In this document: one piece after another, positions 52,738 to 61,170 of the stretch
How positions within the stretch are numbered: the first letter of the stretch is position 1
Layout: each line of letters opens with the position of its first letter
From: Verrucomicrobiales bacterium
Lineage (GTDB): Bacteria > Verrucomicrobiota > Verrucomicrobiia > Limisphaerales > J093
Assembly (NCBI GenBank): GCA_024233305.1
Contig: JACKPV010000043.1
Location: 6,670-70,669 of the forward strand
DNA length: 64,000 nt
Direction of reading: 5' to 3'
Notes under the pieces: model-generated
What the model was told of the DNA's origin: nothing
What the model saw: the letters and a program-made list of their open reading frames with translations, nothing else
The model's database searches: none
Position numbers and translations under genes: made by a program

Positions 52738-55560
52738 TTATGCTGGCCGACGGTCAGAAACGCGCGTGTCCGGGCCCTGGCGACGGGGGCGAAGGACCTT
52801 CCGCAGCCAGGCGCCCGTGTGCGAGCCGCGGGTTCGCGCGATCTGCTCGGGCGTTCCTTCGGCGACGATCCGTCCCCCGGCGGCGCCGCTTTCGGGGCCC
52901 AGGTCGATGACCCAGTCTGCCTCCGCCACCAGCTCGAGGTTGTGCTCGATGACGATCACCGTATGCCCGGCGTCGACCAGGCGTTGAATCACCTCGACCA
53001 GGCGTTGCACATCGGTTGCGTGCAAACCGATGGTGGGTTCCTCCAGCAGGAAGAGGTTGCGCGGCGCCCCGGCCGGTGGCGCGGACGCGGCGGGGCGCAA
53101 GCCGCTGAGCAGGTGGGAAACCAGTTTCACCCGCTGGGCCTCGCCGCCGCTCAACGTCGGGCTGGTCTGGCCGAGCTTGAGGTAATCCAGCCCCGTGTCG
53201 TGCAGGGCGTCGAGCGGGCGGCGGATGCGGGGAACGGCGGCAAAGAACTCCCGGGCCTCGGCCACGCTGAGTTCAAGGACCTGCGCCACGTTGCGCCCGT
53301 GGTATTCGATGTCCAGCGTTTCCCGGCTGAACCGCAGGCCCAGGCAGGCTTCGCACCGGAGGAAAGCCGGCGGCAGGAAGTTCATTTCGAGCTTCACCAC
53401 GCCCGCTCCTTCGCACTCCGGACAGCGGCCCTCCCGGCTGTTGAACGAGAACCGCCCCGGGCCGTAACCGCGCAACCGCGCCTCCGGGGTGCCGGAAAAC
53501 AACCGCCGGATGTCATCGAAGAAACCAACATAGGTGGCCGGAATCGAACGGGGTGTCCGACCGATGGGCGTCTGGTCCACTTCGTAGACCGCCTTGAGGC
53601 CCTCGTGTCCGGAAACCCGGGGGCCCCGGACGCCGCTCTTCGCGCCGCGTTGCAACGCCGCTTCCAGCGCCGGCCGGAGACACTCGCGGATCAGCGTGCT
53701 CTTGCCCGATCCGCTCACCCCGGTGACCACCACGAAACGGCCGACCGGGAAGCGTACCGTCAGGTCGTGCAGGTTGTTAGCCGTCGCCCGCTCGAGCACG
53801 AGCCAGGCGGCGGGTTTCGGGTGGGCGGGGGCGTCTCCTTCCGGCGGCCGGACCTGCTTCCCGCGCCGGTCAGCTCCCGCCCGCCCGCGCGGCTTTGGGC
53901 CGTCACACGCAGCTCCAGCGCGGACCACGGAACGACGTTCCCCCCGTCCGGGATGACCCCGGACTTCCCGCAACGCGCGGCCGGTCAGGGAATCGGGATG
54001 GCGCAGCAATTCGTCGAACGTCCCCTCCGCCACCAGTTCGCCGCCGTTCACGCCCGCGCCCGGACCGAGATCGATGATGTGATCGGCGCGCCGCATGGTT
54101 TCCTCGTCGTGCTCGACGACCACGACCGTGTTGCCGCGGGAACGGAGCTTTTCGAGGGCGCCGAGGAGGCGTTCATTGTCGCGCGCGTGCAGCCCGATGG
54201 TGGGTTCGTCGAGCACGTAGAGCACGCCGCTGAGATTCGACCCGAGCTGGGCCGCCAGGCGGATGCGTTGGGCCTCGCCTCCCGAGAGGGTGGTGACCGA
54301 CCGACCGAGTTCGAGATAATCGAGCCCGACCTCGCGGAGGAACTTCAGCCGCTCGCTGATCTCGGGCAGGATGTCGCGCGCGATAAGCCCCTCGCGACCC
54401 CGTGGCCGCACGTCGCGGAAGAACTGCTCCGCTTCGCTCACCGACCGGCGGGACAGTTCGTCGATCCGGAGGCCTTCCGCCCCGCCGGGCAGCATCAATC
54501 GCACGGCCCGGGCCACAGGGTTTAGCCGGGCGCCCTGGCACTCCGGACACGGCTCGCGCTGTCCCTCGGCCCAGCCGAACCAGGATTCCTCGATGGCGTC
54601 CTCGCGCGCGCCGCGGTCCACGCCTTCCGGGAGGTAGAACAGTTCCCCGAATCCGCGGCATTTCGGACACCATCCCGCCGAGGAGTTGTAGCTGAAGAAC
54701 TTGGGGTCCAACGGCGCAAAGGAGCGTCCACATCCGGGGCAGGCGCGCTCGGTGGAATGCACCGTGATGCGCCGGTGGTTGTCCAGGGCGAACAACGTGC
54801 CGCGGCCGAGTTCAAGGGTCGTCTCGATGAGTTCCCGTCCCACCCGCCCCGCCGTCGTGGCTTCCTGGCGCGCGGCTTGGCGCCGCGAACGCCCGCCTGC
54901 TTCCAGCCGGCCCGTCACGATCTCGACATCATGCTCGCGGAAGCGATCCAGGCGGAACGGCTCATCCGTGCGATAGAGCCGCCCGTCGGCGTGCAATTCC
55001 TCGTAGCCATGCCGGGCCGCCCACACCGCGACGTCGCTGTGAAACCCCTTGCGTCCCCGCACCACCGGCGCCAGCAGCAGCAGGTCGCCGCGTTCCCGCA
55101 TTTCCCGCTCGAGCCGGCGGCCCACTTCATCCCGCGTCTGGGCTTGCACCTGCTGGTCGCAATCCGGACAGAACGGTGTGCCGAGCCGGGCGTACAGCAA
55201 GCGAATGAAGTGGAACACCTCCGTCACCGTGGCCACCGTGCTCTTGCCGCCGCCCCGCGAGTTCCGCTGTTCGATGCTGACGGTCGGGGGAATGCCGCTG
55301 ATCAGGTCCACCTCGGGGCGCGCCATCTGCTCGACGAACTGCCGGGCGTAGGTGTTCATCGAATCGAGAAACCGCCGCTGGCCCTCGGCGAACAGCAGAT
55401 CGAAGGCCAGGGTGCTCTTGCCCGAACCACTGACCCCGGTGATCACTACGAACCGCCCATGCGGGATCGTCGCGCTGAGGTTCTTGAGATTGTGCTCCCG
55501 GGCGCCCTGGATGGTGATGGCGCCGGTGGGAACGGTTTCGGTCTGCGGGTCGAACAGCAC
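52738..55560 (-). CDS. uvrA: Excinuclease ABC subunit A (UvrA)
   Basis: 940 aa. Both ABC modules are present: the first Walker A is at 42-49 (GVSGSGKST), with LSGGEAQRIRLAAQLGSNLSGVLYVLDEPTIGLH; the second Walker A GVSGSGKST is followed by LSGGEAQRVKLVSHL and LLEEPTIGLHATD. Zinc-binding Cys sets (CPDC, CPGC/CPKC, CPEC, CEAC) are seen. The N-terminal interaction region (SMNTYARQFVEQMARPEVDLISGIPPTVSIEQRN) diverges from typical UvrA, and an Arg/Pro-rich insert of ~45 residues sits between the modules. It recognises DNA damage in nucleotide excision repair. Start is GTG 55560, 6 bp after a -10 box. Confidence 0.9.
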   Translation of the reverse strand: MLFDPQTETVPTGAITIQGAREHNLKNLSATIPHGRFVVITGVSGSGKSTLAFDLLFAEGQRRFLDSMNTYARQFVEQMARPEVDLISGIPPTVSIEQRNSRGGGKSTVATVTEVFHFIRLLYARLGTPFCPDCDQQVQAQTRDEVGRRLEREMRERGDLLLLAPVVRGRKGFHSDVAVWAARHGYEELHADGRLYRTDEPFRLDRFREHDVEIVTGRLEAGGRSRRQAARQEATTAGRVGRELIETTLELGRGTLFALDNHRRITVHSTERACPGCGRSFAPLDPKFFSYNSSAGWCPKCRGFGELFYLPEGVDRGAREDAIEESWFGWAEGQREPCPECQGARLNPVARAVRLMLPGGAEGLRIDELSRRSVSEAEQFFRDVRPRGREGLIARDILPEISERLKFLREVGLDYLELGRSVTTLSGGEAQRIRLAAQLGSNLSGVLYVLDEPTIGLHARDNERLLGALEKLRSRGNTVVVVEHDEETMRRADHIIDLGPGAGVNGGELVAEGTFDELLRHPDSLTGRALREVRGHPGRGERRSVVRAGAACDGPKPRGRAGADRRGKQVRPPEGDAPAHPKPAAWLVLERATANNLHDLTVRFPVGRFVVVTGVSGSGKSTLIRECLRPALEAALQRGAKSGVRGPRVSGHEGLKAVYEVDQTPIGRTPRSIPATYVGFFDDIRRLFSGTPEARLRGYGPGRFSFNSREGRCPECEGAGVVKLEMNFLPPAFLRCEACLGLRFSRETLDIEYHGRNVAQVLELSVAEAREFFAAVPRIRRPLDALHDTGLDYLKLGQTSPTLSGGEAQRVKLVSHLLSGLRPAASAPPAGAPRNLFLLEEPTIGLHATDVQRLVEVIQRLVDAGHTVIVIEHNLELVAEADWVIDLGPESGAAGGRIVAEGTPEQIARTRGSHTGAWLRKVLRPRRQGPDTRVSDRRPA

Positions 55561-55566
55561 CCCGAA

Positions 55567-55594
55567 CTGTTAGCACGCCGGCCCGGGTCAGCAA
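55567..55594 (-). promoter_or_regulatory. Promoter-like elements for uvrA
   Basis: On the minus strand TTGCTG (55589-55594), 16 bp and TAACAG (55567-55572) lie 6 bp before the GTG start at 55560. The predicted transcript starts on the codon. I see no LexA-type operator. Confidence 0.4.
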
Positions 55595-55694
55595 ACGGCA
55601 ATCAAGGTTCCGCAGCCGGCCGCGACGCTTCCCCCCCGAACGCCGCCGTCGAGGAACCCGCCGCTGGCAGCCAACACCGCCGGGCGGACGCGGC

Positions 55695-56972
55695 TCAACC
55701 GCGCGGACGCTTCTTCTTCCCCTTGGCCGGCGCGCCGGAGGATTTCGCGGGCGCCGGGGCATGCACGGTGGCGCCCACCTTCAACCGGAGCGCGTTGAGC
55801 CGGATGAACCCGGTGGCATCGTCCTGATTGTAGGCCTGCGTGGGATCGGCCTCCATCGTGGCGATGTGCGGATTGTAGAGGCTCACGGGAGACTGCCGGC
55901 CGGCGACCATCAGGTTGCCCTTGTAGAGCTTCACCCGCACCCGGCCGGTGACGTTTTCCTGGCTCTCCTCCACGAGGGCTTGCAGGGCCAGCCTTTCGGG
56001 TGCGTACCAGAAGCCGTAGTAAACGAGTTCGGCGTAGCGGGGTATCAGCGAGTCGCGCAGGTGCATGACCTCGCGGTCCATCGTCAGCGATTCCATCTGC
56101 CGGTGGGCAAAATGGAGAATGGCCCCGCCGGGGGTCTCGTAGACGCCGCGGCTCTTCATGCCCACGAACCGGTTCTCGACCATGTCCACGCGCCCGATCC
56201 CGTGCTTGCCACCGAGCTTGTTCAGCTTCTGCATGACGCCGAGCGGGCTCAGGGCGCTGCCGTTCACCGCCACGCAATCGCCCTTCTCGAAGTCCAGCGT
56301 GACATATTCCGGCTTGTTGGGGGCATCCTCCGGGGCCACCGACAGCTTGAACATCTCCTTGTTCTTCGGGGCGAAGGCGTCCAGCCAGGGATCCTCGAGG
56401 ATGCCGGCCTCGAACGAGATGTGCAGGAGGTTGCGATCCATCGAATAGGGTTTCTTCGCGCTGGCCTGCACGGGGATCTTGCGTTCATCGCAATAGCGAA
56501 TCATCTCGGCCCGCCCCGGGAACAACCCGCGGAAGGTGGCGTCGCGCCAAGGGGCGATCACCTGGAGATGCGGCTCCAAAGCGGCGGCCGTGAGCTCGAA
56601 GCGTACCTGGTCGTTGCCCTTCCCGGTGGCGCCATGCGCGATGGCATCCGCCTTCTCCCGCCGCGCGATTTCGACCATGGCCTTGGCGATCAGGGGGCGG
56701 GCAATGCTGGTGCCCAGGAAATACTGGCCCTCGTAGACGGCGCCGGCGCGCATAATTGGGAAGATGAAATCGCGCGCAAACTCGTCCCGGAGATCCTCGA
56801 TGTAGATCGACGAAGCGCCGGTCCCGAGGGCCTTGGGCTTGAGCCCCTTGAGTTCCTCCTCCTGCCCAATGTCCGCGCAAAAGGCGACGATCTCGGCGCT
56901 GTAGGCCTCCTTGAGCCAGGCCAGGATGACTGACGTGTCCAACCCGCCCGAATAAGCCAGCACAATCTTCAT
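55695..56972 (-). CDS. argG: Argininosuccinate synthase
   Basis: 425 aa. It starts with the PP-loop MKIVLAYSGGLDTSVILAWL and shows the family motifs AHGATGKGNDQVRFEL, SMDRNLLHISFEAGILEDP, GRVDMVENRFVGMKSRG and YNQDDATGFIRLNALR. It joins citrulline and aspartate with ATP in arginine synthesis. A C-terminal tail of ~25 residues rich in Ala/Pro/Lys is beyond the normal end. The ATG 56972 puts the P-loop at residue 1, as usual; no argH is nearby. Confidence 0.94.
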   Translation of the reverse strand: MKIVLAYSGGLDTSVILAWLKEAYSAEIVAFCADIGQEEELKGLKPKALGTGASSIYIEDLRDEFARDFIFPIMRAGAVYEGQYFLGTSIARPLIAKAMVEIARREKADAIAHGATGKGNDQVRFELTAAALEPHLQVIAPWRDATFRGLFPGRAEMIRYCDERKIPVQASAKKPYSMDRNLLHISFEAGILEDPWLDAFAPKNKEMFKLSVAPEDAPNKPEYVTLDFEKGDCVAVNGSALSPLGVMQKLNKLGGKHGIGRVDMVENRFVGMKSRGVYETPGGAILHFAHRQMESLTMDREVMHLRDSLIPRYAELVYYGFWYAPERLALQALVEESQENVTGRVRVKLYKGNLMVAGRQSPVSLYNPHIATMEADPTQAYNQDDATGFIRLNALRLKVGATVHAPAPAKSSGAPAKGKKKRPRG

Positions 56973-56978
56973 GCCCGC

Positions 56979-57008
56979 AGCATGCGAAGGAACGAGGCAA
57001 CCAGCCAA
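56979..57008 (-). promoter_or_regulatory. Weak promoter-like elements for argG
   Basis: On the minus strand TTGGCT (57003-57008), an 18-bp spacer and CATGCT (56979-56984) lie 6 bp before the ATG at 56972. The -10 match is weak. It is noted because the spacing repeats that seen at other genes in the window. Confidence 0.25.
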
Positions 57009-57192
57009 GCTGAAAAGCGACCGGTGACAGCACATCAATCGGGCTCTCGTTTCATCCCCCAGCCTACCGGGCCCACGCGCCGTTCCACCACTTGGAGCCC
57101 GCGTGGCGCGTACCGCCTAGGAACATCCCCGGCCCTTCCCCCGGCCTCCTGCCCGCCCCAGCCTGAGCACCGCCCCGCTCCACGGGCACTCA

Positions 57193-58893
57193 TCACCGGG
57201 TCAAGCCCGGGAACGTTCCACCTCGCAAGGCCGTCAGCTCTGCGTGAATCAGATCAGCCTCCCGTTGCCAGGGCGAGCAATCCGGAGAAGGAGGTCCGAG
57301 CTGATCAAGCGTGTTCTGCGCCTCCTGCAGGAGCAATTCCGCGTTTCTCTTGTCGCCGAGCCGCGAGTCCAACCGGGCGACGCGCAAGCACGAGACGGCG
57401 AACTCCCGGGCGAGGGATGGGGTCGTGGGATAGCGTGAGGCCAGTTGTCGCAGAATTCCGGAGGCGCGGCGGAAAGCACTCCTGGCCGCCTGGAAATCCT
57501 CGAGTGATTCGAGGACTCCCCCCAACCGCCCGTCGGCCACAGCCAACTCCCGCTGCCACGTCACGTTGCCTGGATCAGATTCCACCAATCTCTGGAAGAT
57601 GGCCAGATACTCCCGAAATGCGCACAGAGCATCCTGCAAGCGGCCCTTGTTCTTCAACGCCGACCCCCATCGTGCCTTGGCCAGAGCCAGGGCGCTTTGC
57701 CGCGCCGTGTTGTCCGGCGCATCGCTCACCAGTCGACTGCAAATCGCCACATCCTTCTCGAAGGCTCCCAACGCCTTCGCAGTCCGGCCTGTGGCCTCCA
57801 TGATCCCGCCAACGCGATTGCAGGCCGTGGCGAGATTCGCCTGCCACATGGCGTTTTCCGGGTCCCGCTCGACTGCCGCCTGGCACACGGCAAGGGCTTC
57901 TTGAAAGGCATGTCCGGCTTCCTCGAGCCGGCCCAGCGCCTGCTGCACCGCTCCCACCCGGACACACGCGGTCACCAACTCGTGGGTCAGCACACCATTC
58001 CCCTCATCGTCGCCCAGAAGCCGCCGGCAGATCGATTGGTACTTCTCGAACGAGGCAAGGGCTTCCTTCAACCGTCCCCCCGATTGGAGCACGTCCCCCG
58101 AAAGACAATAGGCATGGGCAAGACTCGGGCAGGCAACCTCATCGGCATAAAGGTCCTGAACGCTCCGTGTCAGGCTTACGGTATAGTCAGCAATGCGGTC
58201 CGACGGTGGGCGCAGCAACTGTCTGGCCGAGCCCGCGAACTCTCCCAAACCCGGCGTTTCGCCGCGGCTCGATCGTTCGAACGCCGTGCGGAGGAGCACC
58301 TCGGCCACCTGCCCGCGGACCTTGGCCGTCGGGAGTTCCTCCGGGGAAAGCTCCACCAATGCCTGGGCGAGCGCGTATCGCTCGCTCCGGTAACCGGAGG
58401 GCGCCCATGCATCCATCTGCCCGGCGAGCAATTCGGCGCCACCCTGTGCATCCGAAACCACGGAATGGTATATCCATTCGATGCGTTCCCCGGGTTCCGC
58501 GTCCCTCGCAAAAGCCTCCGCCGCGCGGGCCGCAAGCTCCCGGTAGCGCACCGGCGCGCGTCGGGCCAATCGCCGACGCCACGCGAGGCGCGTTACGTCG
58601 TGAACCCCCCACACTTCCATGCCGTCGCGCGCCAAGCGCTCCACGAAGGCAAGTGCCGTCAGGACGAGCATCCGCGGGCCAGCCTCCCTGCTCGGGATAC
58701 CAAGAACGGCAGCCACCAACTCCGCGTTGAACCAGTGGAGGATGCACGCGGCATCCATCATCTCCGCAAGATCATCGTCACCGGGCGGGGTGTGTGCCGC
58801 CAGCGCAAAGTCCGCCGACACCACGGCTTGCGCGGCCGGATCTCCCCGGGTGTCGCCCAAGCGCCTCAGCAGGTTGCGAACGGAATCAGACAT
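57193..58893 (-). CDS. TPR protein, probable C-terminal partner of the SEFIR-NTPase
   Basis: 566 aa. The first ~200 residues are helical with winged-helix-like features (LHWFNAELVAAVLGIPSREAGPRMLVLTALAFVERLARDG). This is the kind of segment that follows the P-loop domain in STAND proteins. After ~residue 240 there are at least five TPR units (LAHAYCLSGDVLQSGGRLKEALASFEKYQSI; ACVRVGAVQQALGRLEEAGHAFQEALAV; AKARWGSALKNKGRLQDALCAFREYLAI). TPRs serve as protein-binding scaffolds. It begins 8 bp after the SEFIR-NTPase gene in a different frame, so the two may be one split STAND protein. Confidence 0.8.
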   Translation of the reverse strand: MSDSVRNLLRRLGDTRGDPAAQAVVSADFALAAHTPPGDDDLAEMMDAACILHWFNAELVAAVLGIPSREAGPRMLVLTALAFVERLARDGMEVWGVHDVTRLAWRRRLARRAPVRYRELAARAAEAFARDAEPGERIEWIYHSVVSDAQGGAELLAGQMDAWAPSGYRSERYALAQALVELSPEELPTAKVRGQVAEVLLRTAFERSSRGETPGLGEFAGSARQLLRPPSDRIADYTVSLTRSVQDLYADEVACPSLAHAYCLSGDVLQSGGRLKEALASFEKYQSICRRLLGDDEGNGVLTHELVTACVRVGAVQQALGRLEEAGHAFQEALAVCQAAVERDPENAMWQANLATACNRVGGIMEATGRTAKALGAFEKDVAICSRLVSDAPDNTARQSALALAKARWGSALKNKGRLQDALCAFREYLAIFQRLVESDPGNVTWQRELAVADGRLGGVLESLEDFQAARSAFRRASGILRQLASRYPTTPSLAREFAVSCLRVARLDSRLGDKRNAELLLQEAQNTLDQLGPPSPDCSPWQREADLIHAELTALRGGTFPGLTR

Positions 58894-58901
58894 GGATGGT
58901 C

Positions 58902-60092
58902 TTATCCAGCCGCGTCGTGTTGGAAGGCCTCGATGGTCTGAACGTTCAAGGCCATGCTTCCCGGCACCCCACCGGTCAGCATGAGCAATGTATCGAGATG
59001 CCGCACCAGGTCGGGAGAACGTTGTGCCATCCAGGTTTCCCAGTGAGCCCGGTTGGTGATCGGTTGCAGATGGAGGTGCTCCGCCTGCGACGCCCACACG
59101 ACCTTGGTAATCTCCGGGATATGCTGGCCGGCAACGATGGCCGCCAGGGCGGGTGCGTGCAGTACCTCGGCAAGCAGCTGGCATTCGATCCAGTCCGCCA
59201 GGTCCGGGTACGCCGCCGCCCGTTCGTAGGTATCCAGCAGAAGCAGAGTCGGACGACGGAGCGCACGCATATCGCGCCGCAGGAGGTGCGGGTTCTCCGC
59301 CGGGGCGGCAGCGAAGCCTGGCAATACCTCCGCCCACTCCAGAGCCAGAGCCGAGAGCACATCGTCCACCGTTCGGATGCCTCCTTTGAAGTCCAGCCGC
59401 GCGACACAAATACCCGCTTGCACGGCATACCGGTAGGTGGACTGGATCAAGAACGACTTCCCGTGATTCGCTTCTCCCTCCAGGAGAAGCACTCGTTTGG
59501 TCGCTTGACCGGACAGTAGCGCCACAATCATCGGCCATTCCCGCTCTTGACGATCTGCCAGACCATGCTGGAACCGGGTCAGCGGGGCAGGCCATGCAAC
59601 GGCGGGAGACGCCGGCGTCCGGGGGGCGGCCTCTCCCGCATCAAGCCAGGACACCAACCGCTGGAAGGCGGCCGGGTTTCGCTCTCCCAGGACAAAATGA
59701 GGCAAATGGCGGATCTCATCGGGGAGGGAAACCAGCGCATCCGTCGTGAGCGCGACCACGCGATGGATGTCGGATTCCCATTTCGCATCGAAAAGCTGCG
59801 TATATATCAACCGGGCCTCACATGCCGCGCCACAGCCCTTGCCGGGATGCTCGATACCCTCGAAACACCGGAACCAGCCGCGGGATGCAACGATGACGAT
59901 CCGGGACGCTTCCTTCACTTGCAAGGCGGACCACCGGTCCCAACCTTGCCGCGGCCCGCCCGGGTGCAGTTCCAGGAAGAACTCGTCAAGCACAACACGG
60001 ACGCCGGCAGCCTGGAGCCGTTCCGCGAACTCACGGACTCTCGCCCGGTGGGCGTCGCTCTCGTGCCGGTAACTGATGAAGACGGAGGCCAT
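58902..60092 (-). CDS. SEFIR-domain P-loop NTPase (STAND-like)
   Basis: 396 aa, soluble. Residues 1-140 form a SEFIR (TIR-like) domain: VFISYRHESDAHRARVREFAERLQAAGVRVVLDEFFLELHPGGPRQGWDRWSALQVKEASRIVIVAS and GKGCGAACEARLIYTQLFDA. From ~185 it is a P-loop NTPase with Walker A GEANHGKSF and Walker B TLLLLDTYE. SEFIR domains are adaptors or effectors in eukaryotic and bacterial signalling. A bacterial role in immunity or programmed death is possible, but no NADase catalytic Glu can be assigned with certainty. It ends before a typical winged-helix module; that module is in the next gene. Confidence 0.85.
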   Translation of the reverse strand: MASVFISYRHESDAHRARVREFAERLQAAGVRVVLDEFFLELHPGGPRQGWDRWSALQVKEASRIVIVASRGWFRCFEGIEHPGKGCGAACEARLIYTQLFDAKWESDIHRVVALTTDALVSLPDEIRHLPHFVLGERNPAAFQRLVSWLDAGEAAPRTPASPAVAWPAPLTRFQHGLADRQEREWPMIVALLSGQATKRVLLLEGEANHGKSFLIQSTYRYAVQAGICVARLDFKGGIRTVDDVLSALALEWAEVLPGFAAAPAENPHLLRRDMRALRRPTLLLLDTYERAAAYPDLADWIECQLLAEVLHAPALAAIVAGQHIPEITKVVWASQAEHLHLQPITNRAHWETWMAQRSPDLVRHLDTLLMLTGGVPGSMALNVQTIEAFQHDAAG

Positions 60093-60207
60093 GTGTCAAG
60101 GGGGGGTTGATCGCAGTCCCGTCGAGCCCGCATCCAAGCCCCGCCAGTGGCGGCCCGTTACCAAGGCGAGCAGGAGGCTCATGGGATCTGGAGCGCGCAT
60201 GTGACCC

Positions 60208-61170
60208 TCACCAGAAGCAGCCATCAACACCGTAGAGAATTGAAGGCACACTGCCTTCGGCACGCACGAGTTGATGCTTGGGCACTTCGATCCTTGTCTC
60301 GACGGCAACGCCGCGACGTTTGGCCTCCAGCGCCGCCCGACGCGCATGGTGGTAGTCATCCAATTCATCGTCGTACACCTGTTTGAGAATGCTATTGAGC
60401 GCGTGGGAGCGGATGGGCTCGCGATCTCCTGAAGGTGGCACCAATATGATCCCGAGCGGCATATCCGGGTAATGACGCCGGTAGGCCATCGCGAAGTAAC
60501 GGATACTCGCCGGAAGTCCGCGATCACCCGAGCCATCTCCCGCCAGCGCCCATCCCTGCACATCCGCCGGAAGGAGAAGCGGGGCCTTCAAATCCCCCCA
60601 GTGGGCCTGACCGACGCGGAGCAGCCTCACCGCGTCCGGAAGCGGCCCACCTCCCATCCGCGGGGACGGGCGACCCGCTGGCGAAGCGATCCAGACCTCC
60701 CCGGCAAGCAGATTGGTGAACACCCGTGCCGTTCCCCGAACATCGGCGCGCATGAACCGGGGCGTCATCGGGGTGATCGTGAGGCTGAACGGACCGCCCG
60801 CCTTTAGTGGCTCTTCAAGATGCCTGGAGGTAAGCCTCCATGACGTGAAACCCCTCCTTCGACCGGGCTCATAGTCGCTGACGGTGAGATCTTTGGAGTG
60901 GGTCGAGAACCGGACCGAGACCTTCTGGCCATCCGGCACCCAGCCCCAGAGCAGCAGGCTGTCGGCCGGGTCCCGGGCCGGTGCCACCCTCAGCATCATA
61001 TTGTCGCCAAAGCACGGCGCAAGCAGCGGAGGCTCGTTTTGGCCGTGAAGCCGCAGGGGCCCGGCAGGACTCAACAGCGCATATCCCAGGAAAGCCGTGT
61101 TCAATAACCGGTGGATAGGACGGCCCGGCCGTCCATGCCGCCGTGGCCCCGACAAGGACAGGAGGTTCAT
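60208..61170 (-). CDS. Sialate O-acetylesterase-like protein lacking the catalytic Ser motif
   Basis: 320 aa. The N-terminal half has the beta-sandwich features of sialic-acid O-acetylesterases (CFGDNMMLR, LLLWGWVPDGQKVSVRF, LKAGGPFSLTITP, LLAGEVWIAS). Where the family has GQSNM the sequence reads SPAGRPSPRMGGG, so the nucleophilic Ser context is gone. The later segment (LPASIRYFAMAYRRHYPDMPLGIILVPPSGDREPI) still resembles the SGNH core. It has a possible signal segment (LLNTAFLGYALLSPAG). It may be a binding protein, not an enzyme. Its ATG overlaps the kinase stop by 4 bp, so the two are co-translated. Confidence 0.65.
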   Translation of the reverse strand: MNLLSLSGPRRHGRPGRPIHRLLNTAFLGYALLSPAGPLRLHGQNEPPLLAPCFGDNMMLRVAPARDPADSLLLWGWVPDGQKVSVRFSTHSKDLTVSDYEPGRRRGFTSWRLTSRHLEEPLKAGGPFSLTITPMTPRFMRADVRGTARVFTNLLAGEVWIASPAGRPSPRMGGGPLPDAVRLLRVGQAHWGDLKAPLLLPADVQGWALAGDGSGDRGLPASIRYFAMAYRRHYPDMPLGIILVPPSGDREPIRSHALNSILKQVYDDELDDYHHARRAALEAKRRGVAVETRIEVPKHQLVRAEGSVPSILYGVDGCFW

